Positions 1 through 7,909 of a DNA stretch of 64,000 nt are shown here, one piece after another (the first letter of the stretch is position 1; each line of letters starts with the position of its first letter). The position numbers were made by a program, and so were the translations under genes. The notes under the pieces are model-generated. The model had not been told where the DNA came from. It ran no database searches and was given only the letters and a program-made list of their open reading frames with translations. Source of the DNA: Flavobacterium caseinilyticum (lineage in GTDB: Bacteria > Bacteroidota > Bacteroidia > Flavobacteriales > Flavobacteriaceae); assembly GCF_004349085.1 (NCBI RefSeq), contig NZ_SMFM01000002.1, forward strand, positions 372,001 through 436,000, written 5' to 3'.

Positions 1-124
1 AAATCTGAACCTGGTTGGAGCCACTTAACGCCAAACACTGTCACGCACCGCTAATGCCTGCCACTTTTTTATAGCCACGCTACACTGTCTTTAAATTAAC
101 ACCCGAACATTTAATAATGAGAAA

Positions 125-2125
125 ATGCAAGGAGAAGACGATTTAAGAGGTTTAGCCAAGATAATGGCATTCATGAGAGCGGTAAGTATATTGATTGTGC
201 TGATGCACTTTTACTGGTTCTGTTATGGGTTCTTTTTAGAAAAGGGCTGGACACTGGAAATCATCAACAAAATTTTAGGCAATTTCGACAGAACGGCGGG
301 TTTGTTTTCACACATCTTATATACTAAAGTCTTTGCTTTGATATTATTAGCATTAAGCTGTTTGGGAACAAAAGGCGTAAAGAATGAAAAGATAACCTGG
401 ACAAAAATTTATGTGGTTTTGGGAATTGGTTTTGCACTATTCTTTCTGAACACATCATTGTTAAAACTGTCATTAAACATCGCTGCATTTCTTTATATCC
501 TTACCGCAGGTTTGGGCTATATCTCCCTGATGGTAGCAGGAGTTTGGATTAGCCGTCTCCTCCGTACCAACCTGATGGAGGATGTTTTCAACAATGAGAA
601 TGAAAGTTTTATGCAGGAAACTAAGCTAATGCAAAATGAATATTCCGTGAACTTACCCACCAAATTCTGGTACAACAAAAAACAGCATAATGGTTGGATC
701 AATATTGTAAACCCTTTTAGGGCGACCATTGTATTGGGCACACCCGGTTCGGGTAAATCGTATGCTGTAGTAAACAACTATATCAAGCAACATATTGAAA
801 AAGGTTTTTCAATGTATATCTATGATTTTAAGTTTGACGACCTATCTACAATTGCCTATAATCATTTACTAAAACACACTGATAAGTACAAGGTAAAACC
901 GAAATTCTACGTCATTAATTTTGATGACCCTAGAAAAAGTCATCGTTGCAATCCCATAAATCCTGATTTTATGACCGATATATCCGATGCTTACGAATCG
1001 GCGTACACCATCATGCTGAATCTTAACAGGAGTTGGATACAAAAGCAAGGGGATTTCTTTGTAGAATCTCCAATCATCTTATTGGCTGCCATTATTTGGT
1101 TTCTTAAAATCTATGAAAACGGCAAATACTGCACGTTCCCTCACGCCATTGAACTGCTCAACAAAAAATATTCGGACGTCTTTACAATCCTAACCACCTA
1201 TTCGGAATTGGAAAATTATCTATCACCCTTTATGGATGCCTGGCAAGGTGGCGCGCAAGACCAGTTGCAGGGACAAATAGCATCTGCGAAAATTCCTTTG
1301 TCAAGAATGATTTCCCCGCAATTGTATTGGGTTATGACAGGAGATGATTTTTCACTGGACATCAACAACCCGAAAGAGCCGAAGATACTATGTGTAGGCA
1401 ATAATCCTGACCGTCAAAATATCTATTCCGCAGCGTTGGGTTTATACAATTCAAGAATTGTGAAACTTATTAATAAAAAGGGACAGCTTAAAAGTTCAGT
1501 CATCATTGATGAATTGCCTACCATCTACTTTCGTGGATTAGACAATCTTATAGCCACTGCTAGAAGTAATAAGGTGGCCGTTTGTTTAGGGTTTCAGGAT
1601 TATTCGCAATTAACTCGTGATTACGGAGACAAAGAAAGTAAGGTTATACAAAATACCGTGGGTAATATATTCAGTGGTCAGGTAGTAGGAGAAACTGCCA
1701 AAAACCTTTCTGAACGTTTTGGTAAGGTGTTGCAGAAAAGGCAGAGTTTGTCAATCAACCGTAATGATACGTCGACATCCATTTCCACACAATTGGACAG
1801 CCTCATTCCTGCATCTAAAATTTCTACATTGACCCAAGGTGTTTTTGTAGGGGCTGTATCAGACAATTTTGATGAACGTATCGAACAGAAAATTTTCCAT
1901 GCTGAAATTGTTGTAGATAATGAAAAAGTAGCAACCGAAACCAAGTATTATCAAAAAATACCGGAAATTTTATCCTTTTTAGACGAACAAGGAGAAGACA
2001 AAATGAAACAAGAAATTGAACTCAATTATAAACAGATAAAGCTGGACATTGTTCAGGTTGTTGAAACTGAATTGGAACGTATTAAAAATGATCCTGATTT
2101 GCAGCATCTAGTACAAAAGAGATAA
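125..2125 (+). CDS. Conjugative type IV coupling protein (TraG/VirD4-like, MobC/YWFCY type)
   Basis: This inner-membrane ATPase would link a relaxase-DNA complex to a conjugation channel. The N-terminus has a YWFCY segment at about residues 30-34 and several hydrophobic stretches over the first 145 residues, as in Bacteroidota coupling proteins. A Walker A motif GTPGSGKS occupies residues 205-212 and a Walker B-like VIIDE lies at 459-463. The 666-aa length suits the family. The chosen ATG gives an N-terminus like known family members. The relaxase normally upstream would lie outside the window. TopB, DUF3945, HTH and RteC on the opposite strand downstream support an integrative conjugative element. 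Family assignment is firm; the transfer role is inferred. Confidence 0.93.
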   Translation: MQGEDDLRGLAKIMAFMRAVSILIVLMHFYWFCYGFFLEKGWTLEIINKILGNFDRTAGLFSHILYTKVFALILLALSCLGTKGVKNEKITWTKIYVVLGIGFALFFLNTSLLKLSLNIAAFLYILTAGLGYISLMVAGVWISRLLRTNLMEDVFNNENESFMQETKLMQNEYSVNLPTKFWYNKKQHNGWINIVNPFRATIVLGTPGSGKSYAVVNNYIKQHIEKGFSMYIYDFKFDDLSTIAYNHLLKHTDKYKVKPKFYVINFDDPRKSHRCNPINPDFMTDISDAYESAYTIMLNLNRSWIQKQGDFFVESPIILLAAIIWFLKIYENGKYCTFPHAIELLNKKYSDVFTILTTYSELENYLSPFMDAWQGGAQDQLQGQIASAKIPLSRMISPQLYWVMTGDDFSLDINNPKEPKILCVGNNPDRQNIYSAALGLYNSRIVKLINKKGQLKSSVIIDELPTIYFRGLDNLIATARSNKVAVCLGFQDYSQLTRDYGDKESKVIQNTVGNIFSGQVVGETAKNLSERFGKVLQKRQSLSINRNDTSTSISTQLDSLIPASKISTLTQGVFVGAVSDNFDERIEQKIFHAEIVVDNEKVATETKYYQKIPEILSFLDEQGEDKMKQEIELNYKQIKLDIVQVVETELERIKNDPDLQHLVQKR

Positions 2126-2366
2126 TTGCAAAAGGGATCTATAAATACTAATATATCGTTGGTTTGAAATCCAGTGAAGTAATCTTTCCCATATCAAAAA
2201 CCTTTTAGATAATTTATAAAAAAGTATATTTACAACTAAAATAATTCCCTAAATTTACGAAGCAAAGTCAATCTGATTTAGAATGTACCAGAGAGATTTT
2301 GTGAACAATATAAGCAGGTTAAGTGCAAGCGCATTGAAAATCTGAATTAATTAGAACAAATAGTAA
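2126..2366. other. AT-rich junction between conjugation gene and cargo
   Basis: No gene is visible. The stretch is strongly AT-rich. At 2318-2330 it carries GTTAAGTGCAAGC, very like GTTAGGTGCAAGC at 34487-34499, which precedes another accessory operon. The shared string resembles the GTTRRRY end of integron attC sites and may mark a cargo boundary. Confidence 0.4.
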
Positions 2367-3575
2367 ATGATAATAACCAACCACAACGAATCTCATAAAG
2401 AAAATTTACTTACTCTTTTTAATGAAGCCGATGAAATTATATTTGCTTCAGGATTTTTAAAAAATAGTGGTTTAAATAATATCAAGGATGTTCTTAAAGA
2501 TTTTTGCAAAGACAAAAGGAAAAAATCAACATTCTATATTGGTATCGGATTTGGCGAAACTGATCCTAAAACTCTTGAATCACTGAATAATATTATTAAA
2601 TCTAAAGCCAATCACCAATTAATTCTTTGCACTCCAGACGCTGGGATATTTCATTCCAAGATTTACGTTTTTCGTAAAAATAGAAATATTACAATAGTTA
2701 TTGGCTCAGCAAATTTAACAGAAGCCGGCTGGCTAACAAATGATGAAGTTTCAACTATATCTGAAACAACAATTGACTCATTAGATTACAAACAATTATT
2801 AAAGTATTTTAGTCGACTACATAAATCATATTACACTGATGACATTTCAGAATTAATTTTAAAATATAAATTTCAATTAGAACAATTTAAAGATAAATAT
2901 TCTCAAAAACCAACATTTCGATTCAGACGAAAAAAAAGCACAATTGCGGGTATTGATATGCTTAGATTAAAGAATTATTATGAAAACTATTTAGAATCTA
3001 CTGAATTTGTAGAACCATCGGAAAGAGAAGAACAATATACACAGGCACAAGAAAACTTAGATATTCTCGGAAGCAATATAAACCTAAATGATACTGAGTT
3101 TCGCAATCTTTTTGGGCCTTTGATGGGGCATTCAGGGTTTAGAAAACTTTGGCATTCAGGAAGCATCCATAGGGGAACACATAAAACATTAAATCATTAT
3201 GCTAATAATTTTCGTGTTTTGGTTCGTGAAATAAAAAATAATATCAATCAACCAATTGAAAAAGCATTTAGTGATTCGATGACTTTTCTAAATAACATGA
3301 GAAGAAATAATGAAATGTCTGGAATTGGAGAAAATATTATTGCCGAAATATTAATGACTTATAATTCTGAAAAATTCGCCAATCTTAATAAAAATCCCGT
3401 AACTGTTTTGTCAATAATTGGTAAAGAATTAAAAACACCAAGTGCATTTAATGGAATTGATTATAAAGAATATACGACTCTTCTATTTCAAATTAGACAA
3501 GAATTGAATATGAAATCATTCTTGGAAATTGATAGCTTTTTTAACTATGTTTATTGGAATTTAAAAGAAGAATAG
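2367..3575 (+). CDS. Phospholipase D-like (HKD) nuclease-family protein
   Basis: A single HKD-type motif is visible: HSK at residues 96-98 followed by the GSANLTEAG loop at 113-121, in the arrangement of PLD-superfamily endonucleases such as BfiI-like and NgoFVII-like enzymes that dimerise to build one active site. The 200-residue helical C-terminal part is not recognised and could bind a target or a partner. There is no signal peptide, so it should act in the cytoplasm. It sits alone in an AT-rich slot between a coupling protein and a TraB-like gene inside a mobile element, a common place for defence genes. Its substrate (DNA, RNA or lipid) cannot be read from the sequence. Confidence 0.8.
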   Translation: MIITNHNESHKENLLTLFNEADEIIFASGFLKNSGLNNIKDVLKDFCKDKRKKSTFYIGIGFGETDPKTLESLNNIIKSKANHQLILCTPDAGIFHSKIYVFRKNRNITIVIGSANLTEAGWLTNDEVSTISETTIDSLDYKQLLKYFSRLHKSYYTDDISELILKYKFQLEQFKDKYSQKPTFRFRRKKSTIAGIDMLRLKNYYENYLESTEFVEPSEREEQYTQAQENLDILGSNINLNDTEFRNLFGPLMGHSGFRKLWHSGSIHRGTHKTLNHYANNFRVLVREIKNNINQPIEKAFSDSMTFLNNMRRNNEMSGIGENIIAEILMTYNSEKFANLNKNPVTVLSIIGKELKTPSAFNGIDYKEYTTLLFQIRQELNMKSFLEIDSFFNYVYWNLKEE

Positions 3576-3597
3576 TAACGCCAGCTCCTTACCCTGT
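3576..3597 (+). repeat. Gene-end boundary motif (attC R''-like), copy 1
   Basis: AACGCCAGCTCC begins two bases after the PLD gene stop. Related strings follow other accessory genes at 4311-4327 (AACCAGCATCTAACGGC), 32617-32632 and 38865-38882 (AACGCCAGTACCTAACAG). They recall the RYYYAAC end of attC sites. No complete folded site is visible here. Confidence 0.35.
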
Positions 3598-3648
3598 ATG
3601 TGCCATTACTATTTTTTTTTGGACTCCAATTCTCTAATCTTCAAATCC

Positions 3649-4305
3649 ATGTATAATATTACTCTGGTTTGTACAAGACATGATGAGCTAGGTAAGTGTA
3701 ATTCTAATGAATTATACCAAATTATAGAACTCATAAATCCAGAAGTAATATTTGAAGAAATACCTCCAACTTTCTTTGACGAGTATTATCTTGATAAAAG
3801 GCGTGCTAATTTAGAAACAGACACAATAAACAAATACATTCAAAACCATAAAATCGAACATATCCCAGTAGATTCAAATAATTTTCCTTCAGAAGAATTT
3901 TTCAAAGATCATAAGCGCATGATTGAAAAAATAGAAGGTCTTGCTGATATTAATGGATTTACTTTTCGAAATCTAGTTGACAATAATAAAATATACACCG
4001 AAAGATATGGATTCAAATATTTAAATAGCATAGACAGCATTAACATAAACAATGAAATCTGTAATGCATTAGAAAATGGCCTGCAAAAAATAAACAATGA
4101 CAAATTATTTCTAACTTTTAAATTATGGAAAGACATTAATGATATGCGAGAAAACCAAATGCTTCAAAATATTTATCTATATAGTCAAGACCATAATTAT
4201 GACAGAGCAATCTTCACCATCGGAGCGGCTCATCGAAAATCAATAATTGATAAAATATTTGAATACCAAAAAAATGAAAAAGTAAAATTAAATTGGATAT
4301 TTTAA
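3649..4305 (+). CDS. TraB/ChaN-like superfamily protein (putative)
   Basis: About 218 residues. The start at 3649 puts a beta strand and the motif TRHDELG at the N-terminus, as in TraB/Tiki/ChaN-type proteins; an in-frame ATG at 3598 would add 17 residues. Matching family marks are an acidic strand VIFEEIP around residue 33 and a C-terminal IGAAHRKSI near residue 200, the place where the family has a conserved GxAH. Members are proposed hydrolases or metal-binding proteins and some occur with defence genes. It lies 73 bp after the PLD gene and could be co-transcribed, though a boundary-like motif separates them. Assignment rests on motif layout only. Confidence 0.55.
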   Translation: MYNITLVCTRHDELGKCNSNELYQIIELINPEVIFEEIPPTFFDEYYLDKRRANLETDTINKYIQNHKIEHIPVDSNNFPSEEFFKDHKRMIEKIEGLADINGFTFRNLVDNNKIYTERYGFKYLNSIDSININNEICNALENGLQKINNDKLFLTFKLWKDINDMRENQMLQNIYLYSQDHNYDRAIFTIGAAHRKSIIDKIFEYQKNEKVKLNWIF

Positions 4306-4495
4306 AAAAGAACCAGCATCTAACGGCAATTATATTGAATAATTCAATTAAATTAATAACGAAGATTTTAATTTGTATGTTTGTAATAGATGTTGATTAT
4401 TGGACTTAGTTTACAGATAAAGACATCTTTTATTAATTCAAATGAAAGGAAATAAAATGTGATTTTTTTCCAGACTTATAAATAGAGTAATAGAT
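4306..4495. promoter_or_regulatory. Intergenic promoter region before DGxQR/HEPN pair
   Basis: The boundary-like motif AACCAGCATCTAACGGC is at 4311-4327. TATGTTTG at 4376-4383 matches the Bacteroidota -7 box TAnnTTTG and is the best promoter candidate for the downstream two-gene unit. A clear -33 TTG is not obvious. Confidence 0.4.
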
Positions 4496-5746
4496 ATGTA
4501 TAAACTAAAAATATTAGATTGTAAAACTTTTCCGGATAGAAAATGGATGTTGTGTAAAGGCAGTCTGAATGAGTATTTAGAAAGTTTAAAACCGGAATTT
4601 TATACTTTTTCAATTCAACGAAAAATCGTGAAGAACCAGTATTTAGATACTTTAATTACAACGATTAAAGAAAAAGACCCGATACCGGTAATAACATTGA
4701 CTTATAATGACGATAAACTCCAGCCTAAAGTTGGTGATGAAGTCAGTATTAATATGGAAAATATTGAAATACTTGATGGACTTCAAAGGACATTTAGGTT
4801 ATGGGCACATAATGAATTAATTAAAGAATATGAATCTTCAGCTATTACTGATCCAACATCATTTGCTAAGCAGATTAAAAATAAATATCCAATCTTTTTT
4901 GAAACAGGAATAGTTTCTTTAACTAAGATTAAAAATTTCTATCAAAATGGAGAGTTTGATGAGATAAAAACATCATTTCAGGATTTCGATGTTTATTTTG
5001 TTGTTTGGATAGATCTTACTCCTAAAAAAGTAATCCACAAAATGCTTGTTTTGAATGCTGGGCAGAGGAGTGTTAGCAAAACGCACCAATTTGAACTCTT
5101 ATTCCTGTATTTGTGGGAGGACCTGCGAATTCAATTAAAAGACATTACTTTATATCGGGAAAAAGAATCTGATGCCAACAAAATTAAATCAGGTACCCGC
5201 AATTCAGGGGACTATATGTTTACTTCTGTAATAGTTGCTTTAAGGTCCTTTTTGGAAAAGAAACCCTTGCGTGTTTCAATTGACGATTTAGATGTTTCTG
5301 AATTAGGTCAGGATGAATCGTCAGGAGAAATTAACGAGGGTATTTTCAATACTCATTTTATCAAACTGTTCTTAGAGAATCTAAAAGCTCTGGATGATGT
5401 TGTTATAGAAAAAGAAGCTGAATATGGAAAGAAATGGTTTGTCAAAGACACTACACTTTCGGGTATTCTTGCAGGATTAGGTGCTTATGCAAAAGTAAAC
5501 GAGACACAATCCATCGAGGACATCACCAAACTATATCAAGATAGTTTTGATAAACTCCTTATTATGGTAAAAGAAAAAGGATTTACTCTTAATGAATTTA
5601 CCAAGCAATATAATGTACTATCCAGCCGATCTGTCAATATTGGAAATTTTATTAGAAAAGTTGTTATGGATTATACCATTCAGCTTTTAGAAGATGCTGA
5701 TCCTTCGTGGGAGGCTATTTTTAACTCAAAATCTAAAAATGGATAG
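4496..5746 (+). CDS. DGxQR-motif protein (DndB/DUF262/ParB-like), candidate defence component
   Basis: This 416-aa protein has ILDGLQRTFRLW at residues 92-103, closely resembling the DGQ(H/Q)R nucleotide-binding motif of DndB/DGQHR and DUF262 proteins. A second Gln/Arg-containing segment, NAGQRSVSKTHQFELL, lies near residue 190, where DGQHR proteins also keep a conserved strand. It has no membrane segment. Related proteins act in phosphorothioation, BREX-like and GmrSD-type systems. It is followed after 3 bp by a HEPN-motif gene, so the two are almost surely co-translated. The exact subfamily is uncertain. Confidence 0.6.
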   Translation: MYKLKILDCKTFPDRKWMLCKGSLNEYLESLKPEFYTFSIQRKIVKNQYLDTLITTIKEKDPIPVITLTYNDDKLQPKVGDEVSINMENIEILDGLQRTFRLWAHNELIKEYESSAITDPTSFAKQIKNKYPIFFETGIVSLTKIKNFYQNGEFDEIKTSFQDFDVYFVVWIDLTPKKVIHKMLVLNAGQRSVSKTHQFELLFLYLWEDLRIQLKDITLYREKESDANKIKSGTRNSGDYMFTSVIVALRSFLEKKPLRVSIDDLDVSELGQDESSGEINEGIFNTHFIKLFLENLKALDDVVIEKEAEYGKKWFVKDTTLSGILAGLGAYAKVNETQSIEDITKLYQDSFDKLLIMVKEKGFTLNEFTKQYNVLSSRSVNIGNFIRKVVMDYTIQLLEDADPSWEAIFNSKSKNG

Positions 5747-5749
5747 TTT

Positions 5750-6985
5750 ATGACTGGAAAGGAAATACTTAAAAGCTTTTATAAGCTTATTCATCAGCAT
5801 TACCATTTGACTATCGATGACTTTGGATTACAAGTTGATGATGATTTTTGGACAAATGATGAGATAATTGATCAATTAAGAGGTGAAGCCATACTAATTG
5901 CATTACCAAAAATCCATGAGTTATTAGAAGCATTTACAGAGGCTAAAACTGGTTCCGATTATTTAGTGGATGAATATCTGCCACTAGAAAATGTTGAACT
6001 CATTGACTTTGCCCATAATGATTTTACAAAAAGAAACAGGGCCTTCAGTTACTCCGATGGTGAATTTGGATACTTGGCTTTATCTAAACTTTTAATGATA
6101 AATCCCTTGTCATCAATTGATGAAACTTCGCAGGACTATAGAACTCTTGTAGATTTTATATCAACAGCGGTTGTTAATACAGAACATGATAAAATAACAA
6201 TATTACTTTCTCACATTGAAACTGCAAACGAAAACTGGGGTATTCTAATCCATAAAATTGTTCATCATCAAACCTCTTTAAGTATTTATTCCTATTTATA
6301 TTATAGAGAACTCTTACAGGGAGGAAAAATTGATTTAAACCCTAATCTTAACTTTACGCCTGCACATGGAGCGACGGCTACTTTAAGGCCCAATACTCGT
6401 TATGAGCAATATTTTGAGGTATTTGATATTATCAATGAATTAAATCACGCTACTGATACAATTACACGATTTTTAAAGTTATATCACATAATTGAATATT
6501 TGGTCTACCGAAGAGAATTAGTTGAGATAGAACAAAAGGCAAGAAATAACAGAACGTTTATACGAGAAATCCACAGTTTCACTGGAAAAGGTCAATCAGA
6601 TAATGAATTTAATATTCTGAAAAAGAATTTTAAAAAGATTTTTGAAGCAGAAATTCTTGGCGATGCATTTCAAATAAATCCTTTAAATGCGCAAGAAGCA
6701 ACCTTTTTGAGGACATATTGGAGTATTAATATATCCTCTCCCGCAAATGTTTTTAATCAAAGAGATGCTGACAGTATTACAAATCTGATATACAGAATAC
6801 GCAATAGCATTGTTCATAATAAAGAAAGTGAATTCCATATTACAACATCAAATCCGGATGATTATGCTGATGTTTTAAATTTGATTAAAAGGTTTATAAC
6901 CATTTTGGAGAAACAATTACTAGATAAAATTTCTGCTGATGTTCCTGTAATTAGTTATCAAAGTCAATATATTGAACTCTATTAA
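5750..6985 (+). CDS. HEPN-motif protein (putative RNase effector), partner of DGxQR protein
   Basis: The C-terminal part carries RNSIVH at residues 351-356, an exact RX4H signature of HEPN RNases, set in a helix (ITNLIYRIRNSIVHN) and followed by another long helix, as in the HEPN fold. The first 300 residues are not recognised but contain several helical, charged stretches. It has no signal peptide and no catalytic motif other than RX4H. It begins 3 bp after the DGxQR gene stop and ends before a strong hairpin terminator, so the two genes form one closed transcription unit. HEPN proteins in such settings usually cleave RNA during phage infection; that role is inferred. Confidence 0.65.
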   Translation: MTGKEILKSFYKLIHQHYHLTIDDFGLQVDDDFWTNDEIIDQLRGEAILIALPKIHELLEAFTEAKTGSDYLVDEYLPLENVELIDFAHNDFTKRNRAFSYSDGEFGYLALSKLLMINPLSSIDETSQDYRTLVDFISTAVVNTEHDKITILLSHIETANENWGILIHKIVHHQTSLSIYSYLYYRELLQGGKIDLNPNLNFTPAHGATATLRPNTRYEQYFEVFDIINELNHATDTITRFLKLYHIIEYLVYRRELVEIEQKARNNRTFIREIHSFTGKGQSDNEFNILKKNFKKIFEAEILGDAFQINPLNAQEATFLRTYWSINISSPANVFNQRDADSITNLIYRIRNSIVHNKESEFHITTSNPDDYADVLNLIKRFITILEKQLLDKISADVPVISYQSQYIELY

Positions 6986-6994
6986 TAATACAAA

Positions 6995-7024
6995 ACAAAT
7001 CCCTGAGTAAATTCAGGGATTTGT
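6995..7024. terminator. Bidirectional hairpin terminator
   Basis: A perfect 12-bp stem, ACAAATCCCTGA paired with TCAGGGATTTGT, has a 6-nt loop. It lies 10 bp after the HEPN gene stop and 10 bp before the end of the convergent ORF6N gene, so it can serve both. Confidence 0.85.
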
Positions 7025-7033
7025 TCAAATGCC

Positions 7034-7909
7034 TTATAGAAAACTTAACATCTGTCCAACATCCTTATTCATCTTGGAAAAAGCAAACCATTTTTTACCT
7101 AAGTCTTTTAGTGATGCTCCGATATGGTAGAGTTCTATGCTATCAATAATCAGAAACCTGTCGTGTGCATCAGAAAAAACTTCAACGTCAACCGGAGGAT
7201 ATTGACTGTTATATCGTTGCACATCCAGCCGTAACTGATTACTTATACTTTTGGTATAGATTGTTGCGGTAACATTATTATTTCTCTTACCTAACAAGGT
7301 TAGTACCGTATCGTCCACATAATTATCAATCAGAATAATGGAGCTGTTGGCACTACGAATAATATCAGATACAAAGGTATAGGCATCAAAAATCTGCCCA
7401 TTGTAAAAAATCCCCTTTTCACTGTGCAGCTTTCCACTTTCCAACTCCTTAAAGATTTCTTCAAATTTCTGGTCAGCTTCCAACAGTTTCAATTCCATCT
7501 TATCCAGCCGATAAAACAAGGCTGCGTTACTAACAAGCATCTTACGCATTTCCACAAAGGCATTCATTATCTCGATGCTCACTTTTACGGCAATATCGCT
7601 ACGGAGTACTGCCGAAAGCATAGCTATACCTTGTTCTGTAAAAGCATAAGGCAGATAACGTCTTCCCCCATAGTTCAAACTTGAGGTCACAAATTGTGAC
7701 CTCAAGTTTATGGCATCAAATTCATCCTGTTCCAGTTGAAAACGGAAGTAGTCAGGAAACCGGTCAACATTACGCTTCACCGCTTGGTTAAAAACTTTTG
7801 TATCTACCTGATAAATCTTAGCAAGGTCACTATCCAGCATTACCTGCTTTCCCCTGACATTATAAATCTGGTTTTCTATTTCCTTTTGGGTAATGATAGA
7901 ATTGCTCAT
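7034..7909 (-). CDS. ORF6N-domain protein with PLD-like C-terminal domain
   Basis: Residues 10-95 form an ORF6N domain (VRGKQVMLDSDLAKIYQV, then VFNQAVKRN), a phage-derived DNA-binding module common on Bacteroidota mobile elements. Residues about 160-280 read as a PLD-like fold: IILIDNYVD, then HDRFLIID where HKD enzymes have HxK, then GASLKDLGKKW. The Lys is replaced by Arg, so catalysis is doubtful. The start codon shares one base with the topB stop (TAATG), which implies coupled translation. It may be a regulator or an element-maintenance factor. Domain calls are good; the function is not known. Confidence 0.85.
   Translation of the reverse strand: MSNSIITQKEIENQIYNVRGKQVMLDSDLAKIYQVDTKVFNQAVKRNVDRFPDYFRFQLEQDEFDAINLRSQFVTSSLNYGGRRYLPYAFTEQGIAMLSAVLRSDIAVKVSIEIMNAFVEMRKMLVSNAALFYRLDKMELKLLEADQKFEEIFKELESGKLHSEKGIFYNGQIFDAYTFVSDIIRSANSSIILIDNYVDDTVLTLLGKRNNNVTATIYTKSISNQLRLDVQRYNSQYPPVDVEVFSDAHDRFLIIDSIELYHIGASLKDLGKKWFAFSKMNKDVGQMLSFL

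Noticed and set aside
7034..7909. Active PLD nuclease in the ORF6N protein
   Set aside because: The HxK position reads HDR, so an active HKD site is doubtful; kept as PLD-like only.
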